Source of the DNA: Voacanga thouarsii
Lineage: Eukaryota > Streptophyta > Magnoliopsida > Gentianales > Apocynaceae
Direction: 5' to 3'
DNA length: 64,000 nt
Assembly (NCBI GenBank): GCA_026120185.1
Contig: JANUWF010002208.1
Coordinates: 1,116,001-1,180,000 of the forward strand
Numbering within the stretch: position 1 is the first letter of the stretch; the number at the start of each line of letters is the position of its first letter. The position numbers and the translations under genes are program-made. Of this stretch, positions 47,872 through 60,216 are shown one piece after another. The notes under the pieces were generated by a model. That model was not told where the DNA came from and searched no databases. It saw only the letters and a list, made by a program, of their open reading frames with translations.

Positions 47872-49957
47872 TGTAACACCCCACTACAAGGTAACCTAAA
47901 AGGGTCGAGGATGTCACCCCATGCTTAGGACCAGGGGTTTTTACAACAAGATAAGAGTGCAAAACGCAATAAAGTTTAAACTTACAACACAACTCTTTAA
48001 AACTATTACGTAGTCTTAGAAATAAAGCTTAAAAGGGTACAAGTCCGAAATCATCATCTCAAATAAATAAACATAATCAAATCTTGGTGTCTAACAATTT
48101 CCCACCTTAAGTTTAGTACTCCTTGGAACATGATAGAGAAATTGTGTGAGAAAGAAATTCTTAGCAAGTCCTGGGTGTGCTCATAAAGAATTCATAATAC
48201 ATTCATGATGCAGTTTATAAACAATTGGCCGAAACATATTTGCAAGCCATCAGTCAAAGTACAAATATTGAGTGGCTACAAATGGTGTTATTGTACAAAT
48301 CAATTAGCTTGATACTAGAGGCTCAAAAGTAGAAATGCTTTCAATAGTCAAAACGACTCATAATTTTATTGCAACATAAAATTTCAAAAATTAAAGGAGC
48401 CATGAAATCTTGCATCATAACTAGTCACTATCAAACATAACATTGCAGTGAAGTGGGTGATCAACCTACTAAGTAGGATTGTCCTCCCTCCCCTACCCAA
48501 CTTACCAGTTATCTATCTTTGGATAACAAACTTATTAAAACTGAGTGCTAGTGCAAACTAGCCTGACTTGCTAGTACTGACACTTTTTTCTGAAAGAGTT
48601 CATCTCCCAGAGGTGACCGCCTACCAAGAGACTAACCCTAATCCTCCGAGGCTAGTCCTAAAAGCCTATCCTAATTAACTACTCAACAAATCACTTATTC
48701 AATTTAGGATATTCTCAAATAATATATATAGAGCTATAAGATCAATCATATATGGAAAGGTGTAAATTTTGTTCAAAGATAGTTTTAAAAGCATAAGCTA
48801 TTTTTAGAATCATTTGGTTGGTTAAAATAATGTTTAGTACAGAAAAGAGGTGATTTATCTATCTTTACTCATCAAGATTGCAATTCTGAGTTAAATTACA
48901 TAAAAGCACATTAACTTGCAAATTTGTATAGCATTTAATAAAAGAGGTTATGTAAGGACTCATATAGTTAGAACCCCTTGATAAATGTATTCACTGAACC
49001 GCTAGGTTTGAAATCCAAACTCAATCTAAAATAATACATAACCCACTATTACAATCGAAATCCGATATTGCTTCTACACATTCCCAAATACTATATCACA
49101 TTCACACCAATATACATATTTCAAATATAACATGACGACAGCATGTAAGGTATGCTTACAACGTAATTTACTCCTCACAAGGCATAAATACAAATCAAAA
49201 CCATTAGGCTTGCTTAAACAATTTAAATCTATGATACTATTACTCAAGGTTCCCAACAAACCTTAAACCTACTATCACAGATGCAAATATCACCCCTAAT
49301 ATCAAAATATAATTCCTACCACTATATGCATCTCAAATAGAGTAAAGTAAAATTAATTACTAGCATGATAAGATCTCCCTACTATTTACACATATATTTT
49401 GCAAGATCTAAGTATGGTATATCAAGTATAGCGAGTCGACTCATTAAAGCAAGAGAGAATGAACCATATAAGACATACTTGCAAGAAAAGTAACACGACA
49501 TCATAAATGAGTATCAACAATCAAAACCCATCCAGAAAGAGTGAACCACAAAAACATGCCAAATGATCCACTATACACAACCTAAATTCATAAACATTGA
49601 ATCTACTATTCCATATCATTCAAAAAAATAAGTATAGCGAAAAGACTAGGCCAAGAGTTACTTGAAAAGAAGGGTGGTCTCGGTCTGACCTTGGTGGATC
49701 CGAGAATACTTGTGAGAGGACACCCTTGACTTGGCTTTAGTAAGCCATGGACATGTTACTTGAAGAAAGTATTCTTTGGCTAGGTTTGACAAGAATCAAA
49801 TAATGGTTAGAGCATGAGAGTGAAACTGGGACAATGGTGGTCTCGGTTTGCTTAAATAAAGAAGAAATGGGGAAGATTCATGAATAAAAGCTAAGGAGAA
49901 AGAGCTTACCTAATCATAGCATTGAAGAGTTGGGGATGCGTGCTTCTCATGAGAATA

Positions 49958-50025
<68 letters not shown>

Positions 50026-51790
50026 GGCGTAATATCAAGAAGAAGAAATAAGGATTTCTTTGAGTGTAAAAAGTGAGAGAAGGCCATGAGGATTTCTTTG
50101 TGTGCATGAGTGTTTGTTTCAGTTGTAGAGAAAGCTTGTGTAAGAGGGGAGGCCGAGAGATTAAGGAAGGTTAGGATGTGAGGATTTCAGTTCCTTTGAT
50201 GGTATAATGAGGAAGGGTGATTGATGGAACAAATAAGGAAGGTTCTTGATTTATGGAGGAAATTATGGTGAGTGATTCGGGAGAAGAGGGAGAAAGAGAA
50301 GTGTCTCAACTATGGTGGTATTGGGGAAGAAGTTTCAGCTTTTATAAGAGAAGAAAAGGAGGAGGAGTTTTTGATTTCTAGAGGAGTTGAGAAGAGAGAA
50401 AGGATTTTGGTGAGTGTAAGGCTCCTTGGATTAAATGAGAGGGGGGAAATAAGTGAAGAATAGAGAGGATTGTTTTGTCTAAGTTGCTGGAATTTAGCAA
50501 GGCCGAACACCTTTAGGTGTGTAAGATTCAGTAGAGTAGTTGCGGGATGAGAGGGAGGACTTTTTGGGTTTTCTTGTGCAGGAGAGTACTATCTGTGTGT
50601 TTGAAAAGATGAAGGCTAAGACATTTTGCTCTCTAAGCTATCTTGGTTTTGTGCTGATAAGGAAGAGAGCAAAACTCCTTGGTAATTTTTGCGAATGTTT
50701 CAAACACAATGGAGGGAAAAAGGGGAGGGATTTGTTTGAATTTTGAATAAAAAGATGTTTTGCAGTTTTCCTCACTTGAAGAAGGAAGGAGGATGATTTT
50801 ATCTTGCATACCTAAGAAATCTTCCTTCCTTGGTTCCCTTCTCTATTTTCAATCCATTTAAACAAGAAAATAGAGAGTTGTACTGAGGTTTGCTGGTTAC
50901 TATTTAAGGAGCTAATTAGAATTATAATGAATGAAGTAATTTTGGGGATTCAAAATTCAAATAAAGAGGGAATTACTTCAGTCATGTTCAATAGTAATCT
51001 TCAGTAATCATTTTGCCACATAGAGCCAATAGATAGGGAACATAATTGGTATGTCCGGTTGGTAGTTTGCCTACAATGTGGAAGTACGAATATGGTAAGG
51101 GAGGAGAATAAGTGCACACATGGTCAAAAAAGGAAACAAGAATGTACGCTTTTCTTAGGAATTCCTAATTTTGGATCCCATAGAAAGGAAATAAAATTTT
51201 CAATTTTGGAAATAAAATAATTCCATTAGTCTAGTTATCAAACTTGATATGTAATTAAGGAAATAAAGTTTGATTGAACCTATTGCCATAATGAAGAGAA
51301 TAGATATGAAGCTAGAAAGATTAATAGACAAGAATATATTAAGGGGAAATAATAGAATCAAATCTTGAAAAATTATTCTCCTCTCCCCAAAATAGAAAAT
51401 GCTACAAGCAATATGCCAGCAGGCCAAGAGGAATATATAGAGGAAGGAAATAAAAAGAGGAAGGAAATAAAAGGGAATTTTGGAGAATCTAGCCAACTTC
51501 AAGGACACGTAAATGTCCTAATCTATGAAGAGATTATATTAATAAGGATGGAATTCGAAAGCACCTAAACTCAAACTTGTAGAAAACACTAGAAATTCTT
51601 ATACCTAGGAATATAGAAGAAGTTTTATATTATCCATTTGCAGTTAAGAGACATTGATCAAATGTGGGACTAAGTTCTATGATTTGGTCTTGACAAAATA
51701 GGAATCACCCTTACACACTCTTTTTAATAGGATTTTGTTTCCTACTAAAATATTCTAAGTCTTAAATATCTTACAAGAGATAAAATGGCA
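47872..51790 (-). mobile_element. Tekay-like LTR in minus orientation, outer end not found
   Basis: The low edge TGTAACACCCCACTACAAGG at 47872 is the inverted end of a Tekay/Del-like LTR. The following GTCACCCC..CCTAAGG-like pattern, a TTTTTACAAC and T-rich end mirror 25080-25168 read in reverse. No primer site adjoins, so it is a solo or 3' LTR inserted in the copia pol gene. The other terminus could not be recognised before the (AT)n at 51795, so the extent is a guess based on the about 4.4-kb LTR of the first element. Frames of 60-100 codons inside have no family. Confidence 0.55.
49961..50019. repeat. (GA)n microsatellite
   Basis: About 59 bases of GA repeats; GA-rich sequence extends beyond it. 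Confidence 0.95.
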
Positions 51791-51796
51791 CACATA

Positions 51797-51800
<4 letters not shown>

Positions 51801-51835
<35 letters not shown>
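51801..51835. repeat. (AT)n microsatellite
   Basis: About 35 bases of AT repeat immediately left of copia element C. Confidence 0.93.
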
Positions 51836-51838
<3 letters not shown>

Positions 51839-51846
51839 GATGTCTT

Positions 51847-53715
51847 TGTTGAAAAATATGCCCTCAAAGACTATGTATTTCGTGTAAAAATATTGCAAAT
51901 AGACTCGGTGCTAGGTGGGTCCATTAGACCTTGTGCCAGGTCAGCTTTGCCTAGCTGGAGTTCTTGAAAAACAAAGCAAACCTAGCACCAGGTAGGCCCA
52001 ATGGACCGAGTGCCAGGTCTACTAAATTCATTCAGTTTGGTTTGTTTTTTTATTATTATTGCATATTTAAGGTCCAAGTATAATAAGTAATGTTTATATT
52101 ATGGGTCGTTCTTCACAATAAGATATAGACCATAGGTACTTGTCATACAAGTAAATTTGAGTTCTTAGTCGTTTAATGGAATTGGGCATTTCATCAAAAT
52201 AAGACTATTGTGCTATGAGTTCTAATGAGGAATGGTTTTCTTTAAATCAGTGAGTAGTCACTTACATCATTAGTATAAGTGTATTATGAATATGTAGAAC
52301 TGGACCTGTAGTAGTGGTCTATATTAAAATACTATAATTATAGAGACCGGACTATTATTGTTACAGCGTGGACGGATATCTTCATATTTGAGTATGAGTT
52401 AGTGGTCTGGCAAAGTTAGGGTCTTGTATTTTGATGTATGTTGGGTGAGATCTCTTTTGTGAGATTAATAACCTTGTACTTTAGGTATATTACTCTAGTT
52501 AGTTAAGACAGACTCATGCAATAGAATTTCTATGCTTCATTTTGTAAAGTTAAATCACCCCTTATGATTGTCCAGGATAATCTAATAATCTAGGGCCTTA
52601 GGAACATGACTCTAGAATGTGTGTTTTTGAGTAGCTTCCAATGATAAGCAAGTATATTCGAGTAAGTCACAGATTATCAGACTAGAAATCTAAGGATAAT
52701 AGATGTCTTTAAGATAGGTGTTAGTATATTTATCCTATTCTATTGATAGGTGTTACATAGAGAGATATTTCCGCCATTTCACCTGTAGGTCGAATACATT
52801 GTTTTAGCAATATTGTTCATGGAGTCAATATTTTCATATGGTGATAAATAGAAATATTGAAAATAATAAAATGTAGCTATTTGATAGTAAGGGCATTTTG
52901 ATCATTTTAATAGCCATGACTAATATGTCTCTTGGTCCCTGAAGTAGCTCAAGTTACCTTGGTATTGTCTAGACACAATTTGGGCTTCATGGATAATTAT
53001 CTAGAAGAGAAATAAAATTTATTCTAAGAGTTTAATTGGAATTAATTAATTAGTCTTGGATTTTTTATAAAACCTAAAAAAGATAATTAATGAATTAAGA
53101 AAATTGGACTGGAATAAATTATTTCATTGGGTTGATATATGTTGACATATATTAAGAGTCCAACTAAAAATTATCTTGGGTATTTGATAAAGCTCAAAAA
53201 AGATAATAAAGAGAATTGGTTTATGAGCCCAACACCAAACCCATTAAGGCTTAGTGTGTTTTGGTCCATTAGCGTTTTATTAAGCCCTAGGGTGACCAAA
53301 ATATATAGGAAAGAGATGGAAAGGTTTCCCAACCCTAGTTCTCTCCCTCTTGTGTGTGCATCCACCCTTCTTCTTGTGTTTCCTCTTCATTTTCTCCTTT
53401 CTCTCTAGGAGTGGATCTTGGATATCCAAAGGAGGTTTCACGAAACTAATCCAAAATCAAGGTAGAGTCATACTCTGGAAGACTAAGAGAAGAAGTTTGG
53501 AGAAGTTTGATGTGTAGGAGTAGAAGATTAGCAAGAATACCGGTCGAACCACCGAAGCCTCCTTCTCCCTTTCTATCGTAAGATCCAGTGCAACTCAGCA
53601 CCTTGTTGGTTAATCCACAACCAAACAAGAAAAGTAAGTACTCTCTCCTAGATGTGGATTAAAAAACTGAAACTTTTCCGCTGCGTTTTCTTTGATGTTT
53701 TTCGTTTTTTGATCC
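51847..53715 (+). mobile_element. 5' LTR of copia element C
   Basis: Starts TGTTGAAAAATATGCCCTC, matching the start of the element A LTR (TGTTGGATTGTATGCCC). Further blocks correspond in order, for example 52360-52425 (ACAGCGTGGAC, then GAGTATGAGTT and GGTCTGGC). It ends about 7 bases before the primer site. An insertion-like stretch at about 51900-52030 carries a GGTGCTAGGT/GGTGCCAGGT repeat absent from A. The exact right edge is uncertain by a few bases. Confidence 0.78.
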
Positions 53716-53721
53716 TTTAAT

Positions 53722-53733
53722 TGGTCTCAGAGC
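53722..53733 (+). other. Primer binding site of element C, one mismatch
   Basis: TGGTCTCAGAGC, one base different from the initiator Met tRNA site TGGTATCAGAGC, in the expected place after the LTR. Confidence 0.8.
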
Positions 53734-54190
53734 CATTATTTTTATCTAGGAGCATGTACTAGGGTTAAAAACTGGAAAAGGTTGTTCCTTTACTATGAAA
53801 AATGAATCTTGTGTGATTTCATGTGATCCCCTATACATTGGTTTCTAGATCTCATGTATGCCTCGTAGTTAGAGGCATAGGATCTTGTATTCTAATGGTT
53901 TTTCTATTTTTTTTTTCTAGTTTTGAGTAGATGCGATGTACGCTTCGTGTTTAGAGGCATAGGAACTTGTAAAGACATGGTTTTATGCCCAGTTTTGTGT
54001 TTCTCTAAACATGTAAATATTAGGGATGGAAGAACATTGTTGATGGAATAGTTGAGGGATGGAAAAATGGTTGAAAAGCAGGATTTTTCTAGAAATCGAC
54101 GAACTCCAGAATAGACCTAGTGTCGGGTACTTAATGGACCTGGAGCTAGGTCTATTCTGCTCAGCCAGATGGAGAACAAAATGGACCTAA
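53734..54190 (+). other. Leader of copia element C, first part
   Basis: Non-coding. It contains a duplicated piece, GTTAGAGGCATAGGA and GTTTAGAGGCATAGGA (about 53868 and 53960), each preceded by ATGTA(T/C)GC-TCGT. It ends at the Athila insertion; its continuation is at 63099. Confidence 0.65.
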
Positions 54191-55700
54191 TGACGTGTTT
54201 AGATTTGGGTATAAAAATCATATAAAAATAAGCTCATTCCCAATCAAGTTTAAATTAAAACATTAACCCCAAATTACACATATGAGCAAGCGTACTCATC
54301 ATTAACATAGCATATGGTTCAAACGAGTGTTGATCCTCAAGGAACAAGTATGCATTAATTACTTTTCTTTCATTGTTTAATAGACTCAATAAAGTGAAAA
54401 AGAAATAAAATAAAAAATAAAAAAATAAAAATATATACATGTCAAGGATGGAGAATTATGTAACTTAAGCCATTGTTTTGATAAACATGATCTTAAAGAA
54501 CCCAACCATTATCATAACTAATCATTCCCTTAGCATAATGAAGGATTAAGATAGACTCACTTCTATTTCAATCCATGAAATCACTATCTTCTAGACAAAT
54601 TAGCAGCACATATTCTGCCTTAACTAATTCACCCAAAACATGCATTAAACACAATTATTGATTAAATTTTCATATTATGGAAAACTTAAAACATGAAATT
54701 AACCAATGAATTCATATTTTGGCAGACATCAATCAACCTTTAATTACTTTGTTCTTCACAATTAACCTCTTTTTCAAGTAAGTTAAAAGACAACAAATAT
54801 GAAACTACTAAATTGAAACCACCATCAACCTCTTTTTTCAAGCAAATTAATGGAAAGAAACAATCAATTAATCTTGTAATAAGCACAAGTAATTAAATAC
54901 CAAGAATAACAATCAATTAATCAAAAGATCAAATAACTCTAAAAACCGTGAATATCTAAAATAATGTCAAATTACAATAAAACAATTAACATATCATTAT
55001 TCAAGAAAAAGAAAACAAAGTAAAAGAAAGCACTTACAGATAAGCCTTCTTCTTCTTCCTTTGAGGACCTTCTTGTACAACCCTCCTTGAACTGAATAAT
55101 TCCTCCTTTGATTGAATGATTTTCTGTGATAATCAATGAATTCTCCCCTTTTTCCTTTATGTTTTCCATCTATTTATATGCTTGGGAAGTGCCTAAACTT
55201 GTTGGTGTAATGTTCTTGGCCGAGTAGAAGTTGGAAGATACTAAAACTCCACAGATTACCAAAAACTGCATAGGAAAATCACAACCCGCCTTTTCCTCAG
55301 AGCACAACCGGTGCCGGTTCAGTTTTGATTCTCTACTCGTTCACTGATTTTTTTTGAATTCTGCACAATGTATTCCAGAATGCAGCCGGCGCCGCCTTGG
55401 CTACTGGAGCCCGCGCCGGTTCCACTTTGTTTCGGTCTATTTTGACAATTTTTTGTTGTCTCAAAGTTTGTGTCATTAGTGCATGGCAGGCGCCAGTTCC
55501 AGTGCCTTAGCCAGTGCCCCATCTCCTCTGTTTTGCAACATTTTTGCTTCTTTTTATTCCAAAAATCTGTAATAATGAACAAAATACCTTTCCAAGGGTA
55601 AAATCTCAAATATGAAGGAATATGGCTAGTTATTGAATAGAATATATCACAAAAGAACTTTAAATAACTAGGAAAAGCATGACTAATTTAGCCCCTATCC
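54191..55700 (-). mobile_element. 3' LTR of the Athila element (1510 bp)
   Basis: On the minus strand it runs from GATAGGGGCTAAATTAG at 55700 to CTAAACACGTCA at 54191. The first two bases read GG where the sister LTR at 7166-8650 has TG. It carries GC-rich doublets near 55310, 55385 and 55490. Confidence 0.88.
55170..55179 (-). promoter_or_regulatory. TATA box in the Athila 3' LTR
   Basis: ATATAAATAG on the minus strand, in the same place as in the other two LTRs of this family. Confidence 0.6.
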
Positions 55701-55716
55701 TATTCCCCCACAGCTT
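55701..55716 (-). other. Polypurine tract
   Basis: The minus strand reads AAGCTGTGGGGGAATA directly before the 3' LTR, the expected plus-strand primer. It is preceded by GAGGACAAGCAAAG, a sequence often seen ahead of this tract in Athila-type elements. Confidence 0.8.
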
Positions 55717-57511
55717 AGCTCTTTGCTTGTCCTCAAGCAAAGTATCAAAGACAAGTAGGAAAACACAAGGTTTAATCAAATCACTCAATCAATTTCAAAA
55801 CAATTTCCTCAACGTTTTCTTCATTCAAGAACATAAAACACATACTACTATATCTTTCACAACAAATGCAAGACTTAGTAGAACCATCTCAAGAGTTCAC
55901 AATATTCTCATACCATTGGAAAGAATTTAGTTAAAAAAGAATATGTATTCTATTGGCTTACTTTTCATACACTTTCTCCACTAATCTGAGACATATCATG
56001 ATTCTACTTAGGTCAAGTAGGACTTTCAAGCTTGTAATGTAAGGCTAAAGGCTTGTAATGTAGCTTATCAAATGAATGATATAGGAGAATAAAAAATCAA
56101 AGAAGTTGAGAGTTCGCAAGAAAAGGATAAACAAAATGAATTAATAATTTTCAACTTTTCTTACTCTCTTATTCCAGAAATCAATCAAACCATAACCTTA
56201 TTTAGCAATTACAACTCAACTCAAGCAAATCCTGCAGTTTATTCTTTTTTTCTCTTCTTCTTCTCATCTTTTTACTTTCTTTATCAATTCTTCCCTATTT
56301 TTCACAAGATCACTCGATATTTCAGCAATGGTGTCAAAGATTTAATATGAACTTAATTTTTACAGCTCAATCACCACTCCTCTTATGATCTTTCGTCTCT
56401 CTTTATTTTCTTTTCTTTCACCCCTCTCTTGTTTCCATTGCTGCTGTTCTTTTCTTTTTCACTTTTTCTCTTCCCATTCTTTCTAGCAGCTTTTGTTGTT
56501 CTTTTCTTGTTTTCACTCTCTCTTTTCTCTTTCTTTTCTTTCTCTAGCTCACATACTATTGATACATGACTGAAAGTAATAAGTCATGATCTTTCTCCAA
56601 GTATTCTTCCTCACATGCTCCTACATATACTTTTATCCATCAAGAGCATAAAGATTTGAAAAATTATTCAACCTTTCAGAAACAAGCAATGGACAAAGTA
56701 TGATAACGGGTTTTAAAGAAAGAAATCAACAATTTAGGCTCAAAATAGGTACTATGGATAATATAAAAAATAGGTGGGCTTGAAAAGCTCAAACTATCCA
56801 AAAAAGGCCTATTACCGTTATCCCTAAGTTAAATCATAATTGTCTTTCTTATTTCGCCTCGAGAGATATTCAAGTAAGTTCTAGAATGGTCCATGAATTT
56901 AGTAGAAAAACAAGTTTAAAAATAATGCGAAGCATTTGATCAAGAACTACTTCATCCAAGTGCATGCAAAAAGTCATGCATAAGCCATAAATGATCTAGA
57001 ACATATGTTCTATAGTCCATCATAAAGACATGCATTAAAAATACAGCTCAAAATCTCAAAGAAAACTAGAAAAATTTTAAAAATTTTTGCTCATAAGAAG
57101 GATAAAGTATATGCATAGAAGAATTGTCAATCAAATCACTCCCCTACACTTAAACTGGACATTATCCTCAATGGCTAAATAAATTTAACAAAGACTAAAC
57201 CATACCATGGGACCAAAAAAATATAAAGGAGAAGAGATAAGAAAAACAAACTTCCATTAATTAGACAATGTGCTGTACTAGAGCTGAATTCTTGATGAAT
57301 GAGGCATGGGCAAAGTACCTAAAAAGAAAAATACAAAAGAGCACACTAAAGCATAAAAACTAGAAAAGAAAATAAATTTAAAACAAAAGAAAGAAAATAG
57401 TACAAAAAGAAAGAAAAATAGCAAGATAACCCAAGACTTTTATGTGTCAGCTTCCAAGAACATTTCCATTTAATCCGCGTTAGGAAGAACGTTACCAACA
57501 TAACGTTTCAC
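55717..57511 (-). other. 3' spacer between integrase and polypurine tract
   Basis: 1.8 kb without a gene. A second polypurine-like motif lies at about 57137-57172 (minus strand GAGGATAATGTCC, TTTAAGTGTAGGGGAGTG). About 56550-57180 is shared with element B (4700-5350). No envelope-like ORF, present in some Athila elements, was found. Confidence 0.65.
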
Positions 57512-58552
57512 CTAATTTCCATTGACTTTGAAAGTGCCCCTAGTAGGGTGAGTGATTTCAAGGGTGTCAAAGAGGAATAGCTTACTTATAGTGTATGGTC
57601 CTGACCACCGTGATTTCAATTTTTCTAGAAAAAGTTGTAGGCGGGAATTGAACAACAATACTTGATCACCTTTCTCAAAGTCGTGTTGTCGAGTAATATG
57701 CTTGTCGTGCCATGTTTTAACTTTCTCTTTATACCGTGTTGACGTATCATAAGCATCCTTGTACAACTACTCTAAGGCTGTGAGTTGAAGCAACTTGGAC
57801 TTCCCAGCTGACTTAAGATCAAGGTTCACAAGTTTTATAGCCCAATAAGCTTTATGCTCAATCTCAACAGGTAAATGACATGCTTTTCCATAAACTAATC
57901 GAAAAGGGGTTGTGCCAATTAGAGTCTTAAAAGTTGTCCAATATGCCCAAAGAGTGTCATCCAATTTTAGACTCCAATTCTTTCTAGTATGGTTAACAGT
58001 TTTTCCAAGATTCATTTGAGTTCCCTATTAACCACTTCAACCTGTCCACTTGTTTAGGGATGATAAGGGGTAGCAAGTCTATGGTTCACACCTAAATGTT
58101 CGAGAACTTTTTTCATCTGTGCATTGCAAAAATGAGTCCCTCTATCCCTAATGAGCACTTTAGGCACACCAAAACGGGTGAAAAGTTTTTTTCAAAAATT
58201 TGACCACCACCCTTGCATTATTAGTTGGTAAAGCTTGGGCTTCTACCCATTTAGAAACATAATCCACTGCTACCAAAATGTATTTATTCCCCAAAGAACT
58301 AGGAAAAGGTCCCATGAAATCTATCCCCCAACAATCAAATATGTTACAGGCTTGGAAAATTTGTAATGGCATCTCATTAGATTTAGAGATGTTACCTGTA
58401 CGTTGACAACTATCACAACTTTGGACAAACCTGTGGGCATCTTTAAATAATGTGGGCCAATAGAATCCAGAGTCGAGCACCGTTCGTGCAGTGTTGTTGG
58501 CTTGGTAGTGGCCTTCAGCAAGTCCTTCATAACAATGTCTTAAAATATCCTC
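57512..58552 (-). pseudogene. Athila integrase
   Basis: One minus-strand frame carries the whole integrase with a few stops. The zinc-binding end shows [11 protein letters not shown]. The catalytic core has D-residue contexts [11 protein letters not shown] and [12 protein letters not shown], then LDDTLWAYWTTFKTLIGTTPFRLVYGKA split over two motifs, then CHLPVEIEHKAYWAI, typical of Athila. The C-terminal part has KGDQVLLFNSRL and KLKSRWSGPY. Integrase inserts the element cDNA into chromosomes. Stops near 57767 and around 58020-58160, and a frame change near 58155, make it inactive. Confidence 0.88.
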
Positions 58553-59098
58553 TCATTCATTAGAGTCCATGCATCTACGAATGATTTGGTCTGCACAACA
58601 CTTAAACAAATATGGGTCTTCCCAAAAATAATGCCATACTTCGGAGAGGAATTTCTTCTTTTGTTGCATTGTGAGATCTTTTGGAACAATTCCTGCAACC
58701 AAGTAATTAGCTAAATCGGTGAACCAAGGAGTGGTTTGCATCTCACGTTCGATGAGCAAGAGTTGCTCATCTAGAAAAGCGTCATTGATGTCCTCTTCTA
58801 TCAAGGATTCCAAATTTGGATTATCTAATCTTGACAAGTGATCAGCAGCCAAGTTTTCTGCACCTTTTTTGTCCATAATCTCCAAATCAAATTTCTACAA
58901 TAATGGAACCCACCTTGTCAGTCTTGGTTTGGAATCATATTTGGTTAGTAGGTACTTCAGGGCCGAATGGTCCGTATAAATAATGACTTTAGACAAAATA
59001 AGATAAGAATGAAATTTATCAAAGGCAAACACTATGGCAAGTAATTCTTTCTCCGTTGTTGTGTAGTTTTCCTGTGCATCCGTTAAAGTCTTGCTCAC
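58553..59098 (-). pseudogene. Athila RNase H and connection region
   Basis: Contains [20 protein letters not shown], then [15 protein letters not shown] and [11 protein letters not shown], the standard RNase H C-terminal half. The connection stretch with [11 protein letters not shown] follows after one stop near 58890. RNase H degrades the RNA template during reverse transcription. Same frame as the reverse transcriptase and integrase. Confidence 0.87.
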
Positions 59099-60216
59099 AT
59101 AGTATATAGGTTAGAAATGCTTATTCCGCCTTTGTCCCAGTACTGCACCAACTGCAAAGTCACTTACATCACACATTAGTTTAAAGGGAAGAGACCAATT
59201 AGGTGCAATTAAGATGGGTGAATTAATTAACTTCTCTTTGAGTATGGTAAAAGCGTTGAGACATTGATCATCAAAATTAAACACAGCATCATTTTCAAGT
59301 AGAGAGGTAAGAGGTTTGGAAATTTTTGAGAAGTCTAAGATAAACCTTCTGTAAAAACCTGCATAACTAAGAAAGCTCATTATAGCTTTTACCGAAATAG
59401 GGGGAGGCAGCTTCTCAATTGCTTTAATTTTGGCCTTATCGACTTCTGTACATTTTCTTGAGATTTTATGCCTCAACACAATACCTTCTTACACCATAAA
59501 GTGGCATTTTTCCCAATTCAGCATGAGGTTAGTCTCTTCACACCTTGCTAGTACCTTTTCAAGATTAGATAAGCACAAGTCAAATAAATCACCCAAGACT
59601 AAAAAATCATCCATAAATACCTCCATGATGTCCCCCACGAGTCCTTCAAATATAGCTATCATGCACCTTTGGAATGTTTTGGGACCATTGCAAAGATTAA
59701 ACGACATCCGACGATATGCAAAAGTACCATATGGACACATAAAAATGGTTTTTCTTGGTCTTCTGGAGCTATGGCGATTTGTAGCTAGCTAGAAAACCCA
59801 TCCAAGAAACAATAATACTCATGTCAGGCGAACCGTTCCAATATTTGGTCAATGAAAGGGAGAGGGAAGTGATCTTTCCTAGTAGCTTTGTTTAGCATCC
59901 TATAATCTATGCAAACCCTCTAATCCGTGACCAATCTCATAGGGACTAGCTCGTTTTTATCATTGGGACTCACTGTCATTCCTCCATTCTTTGGTACCAC
60001 TTGAGTTGGACTCACCTAAACATTATCAGAAATAGGGTAAATGATGCCTGAATCTAAGAACTTAACCACCTCACCTTTTACCACTTCACTCATATGCGGG
60101 TTCAGCCTATATTGGGGTTGCACTATGGGTTTTGCACCTTCTTCTATCAAAATCTTCTGAGTGCAGAAGGATGTACTGATAAACTTAATATCAGTGATCT
60201 TCCAAGCTACTCTCTT
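59099..60216 (-). pseudogene. Athila reverse transcriptase
   Basis: The active-site motif reads FMDDFLVLGD (59620 region), and GTFAYRRMSFNLCNGPKTFQ lies before it. The thumb and connection follow, with FLSYAGFYRRFILDFSKISKPL and FKLMCDVSDFAVGAVLGQR. The N-terminal third (60100-59750), with VCIDYR-type sequence, is recoverable with three or more stops. Copies element RNA into DNA in the particle. The catalytic aspartates are kept but the frame is broken. Confidence 0.88.
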
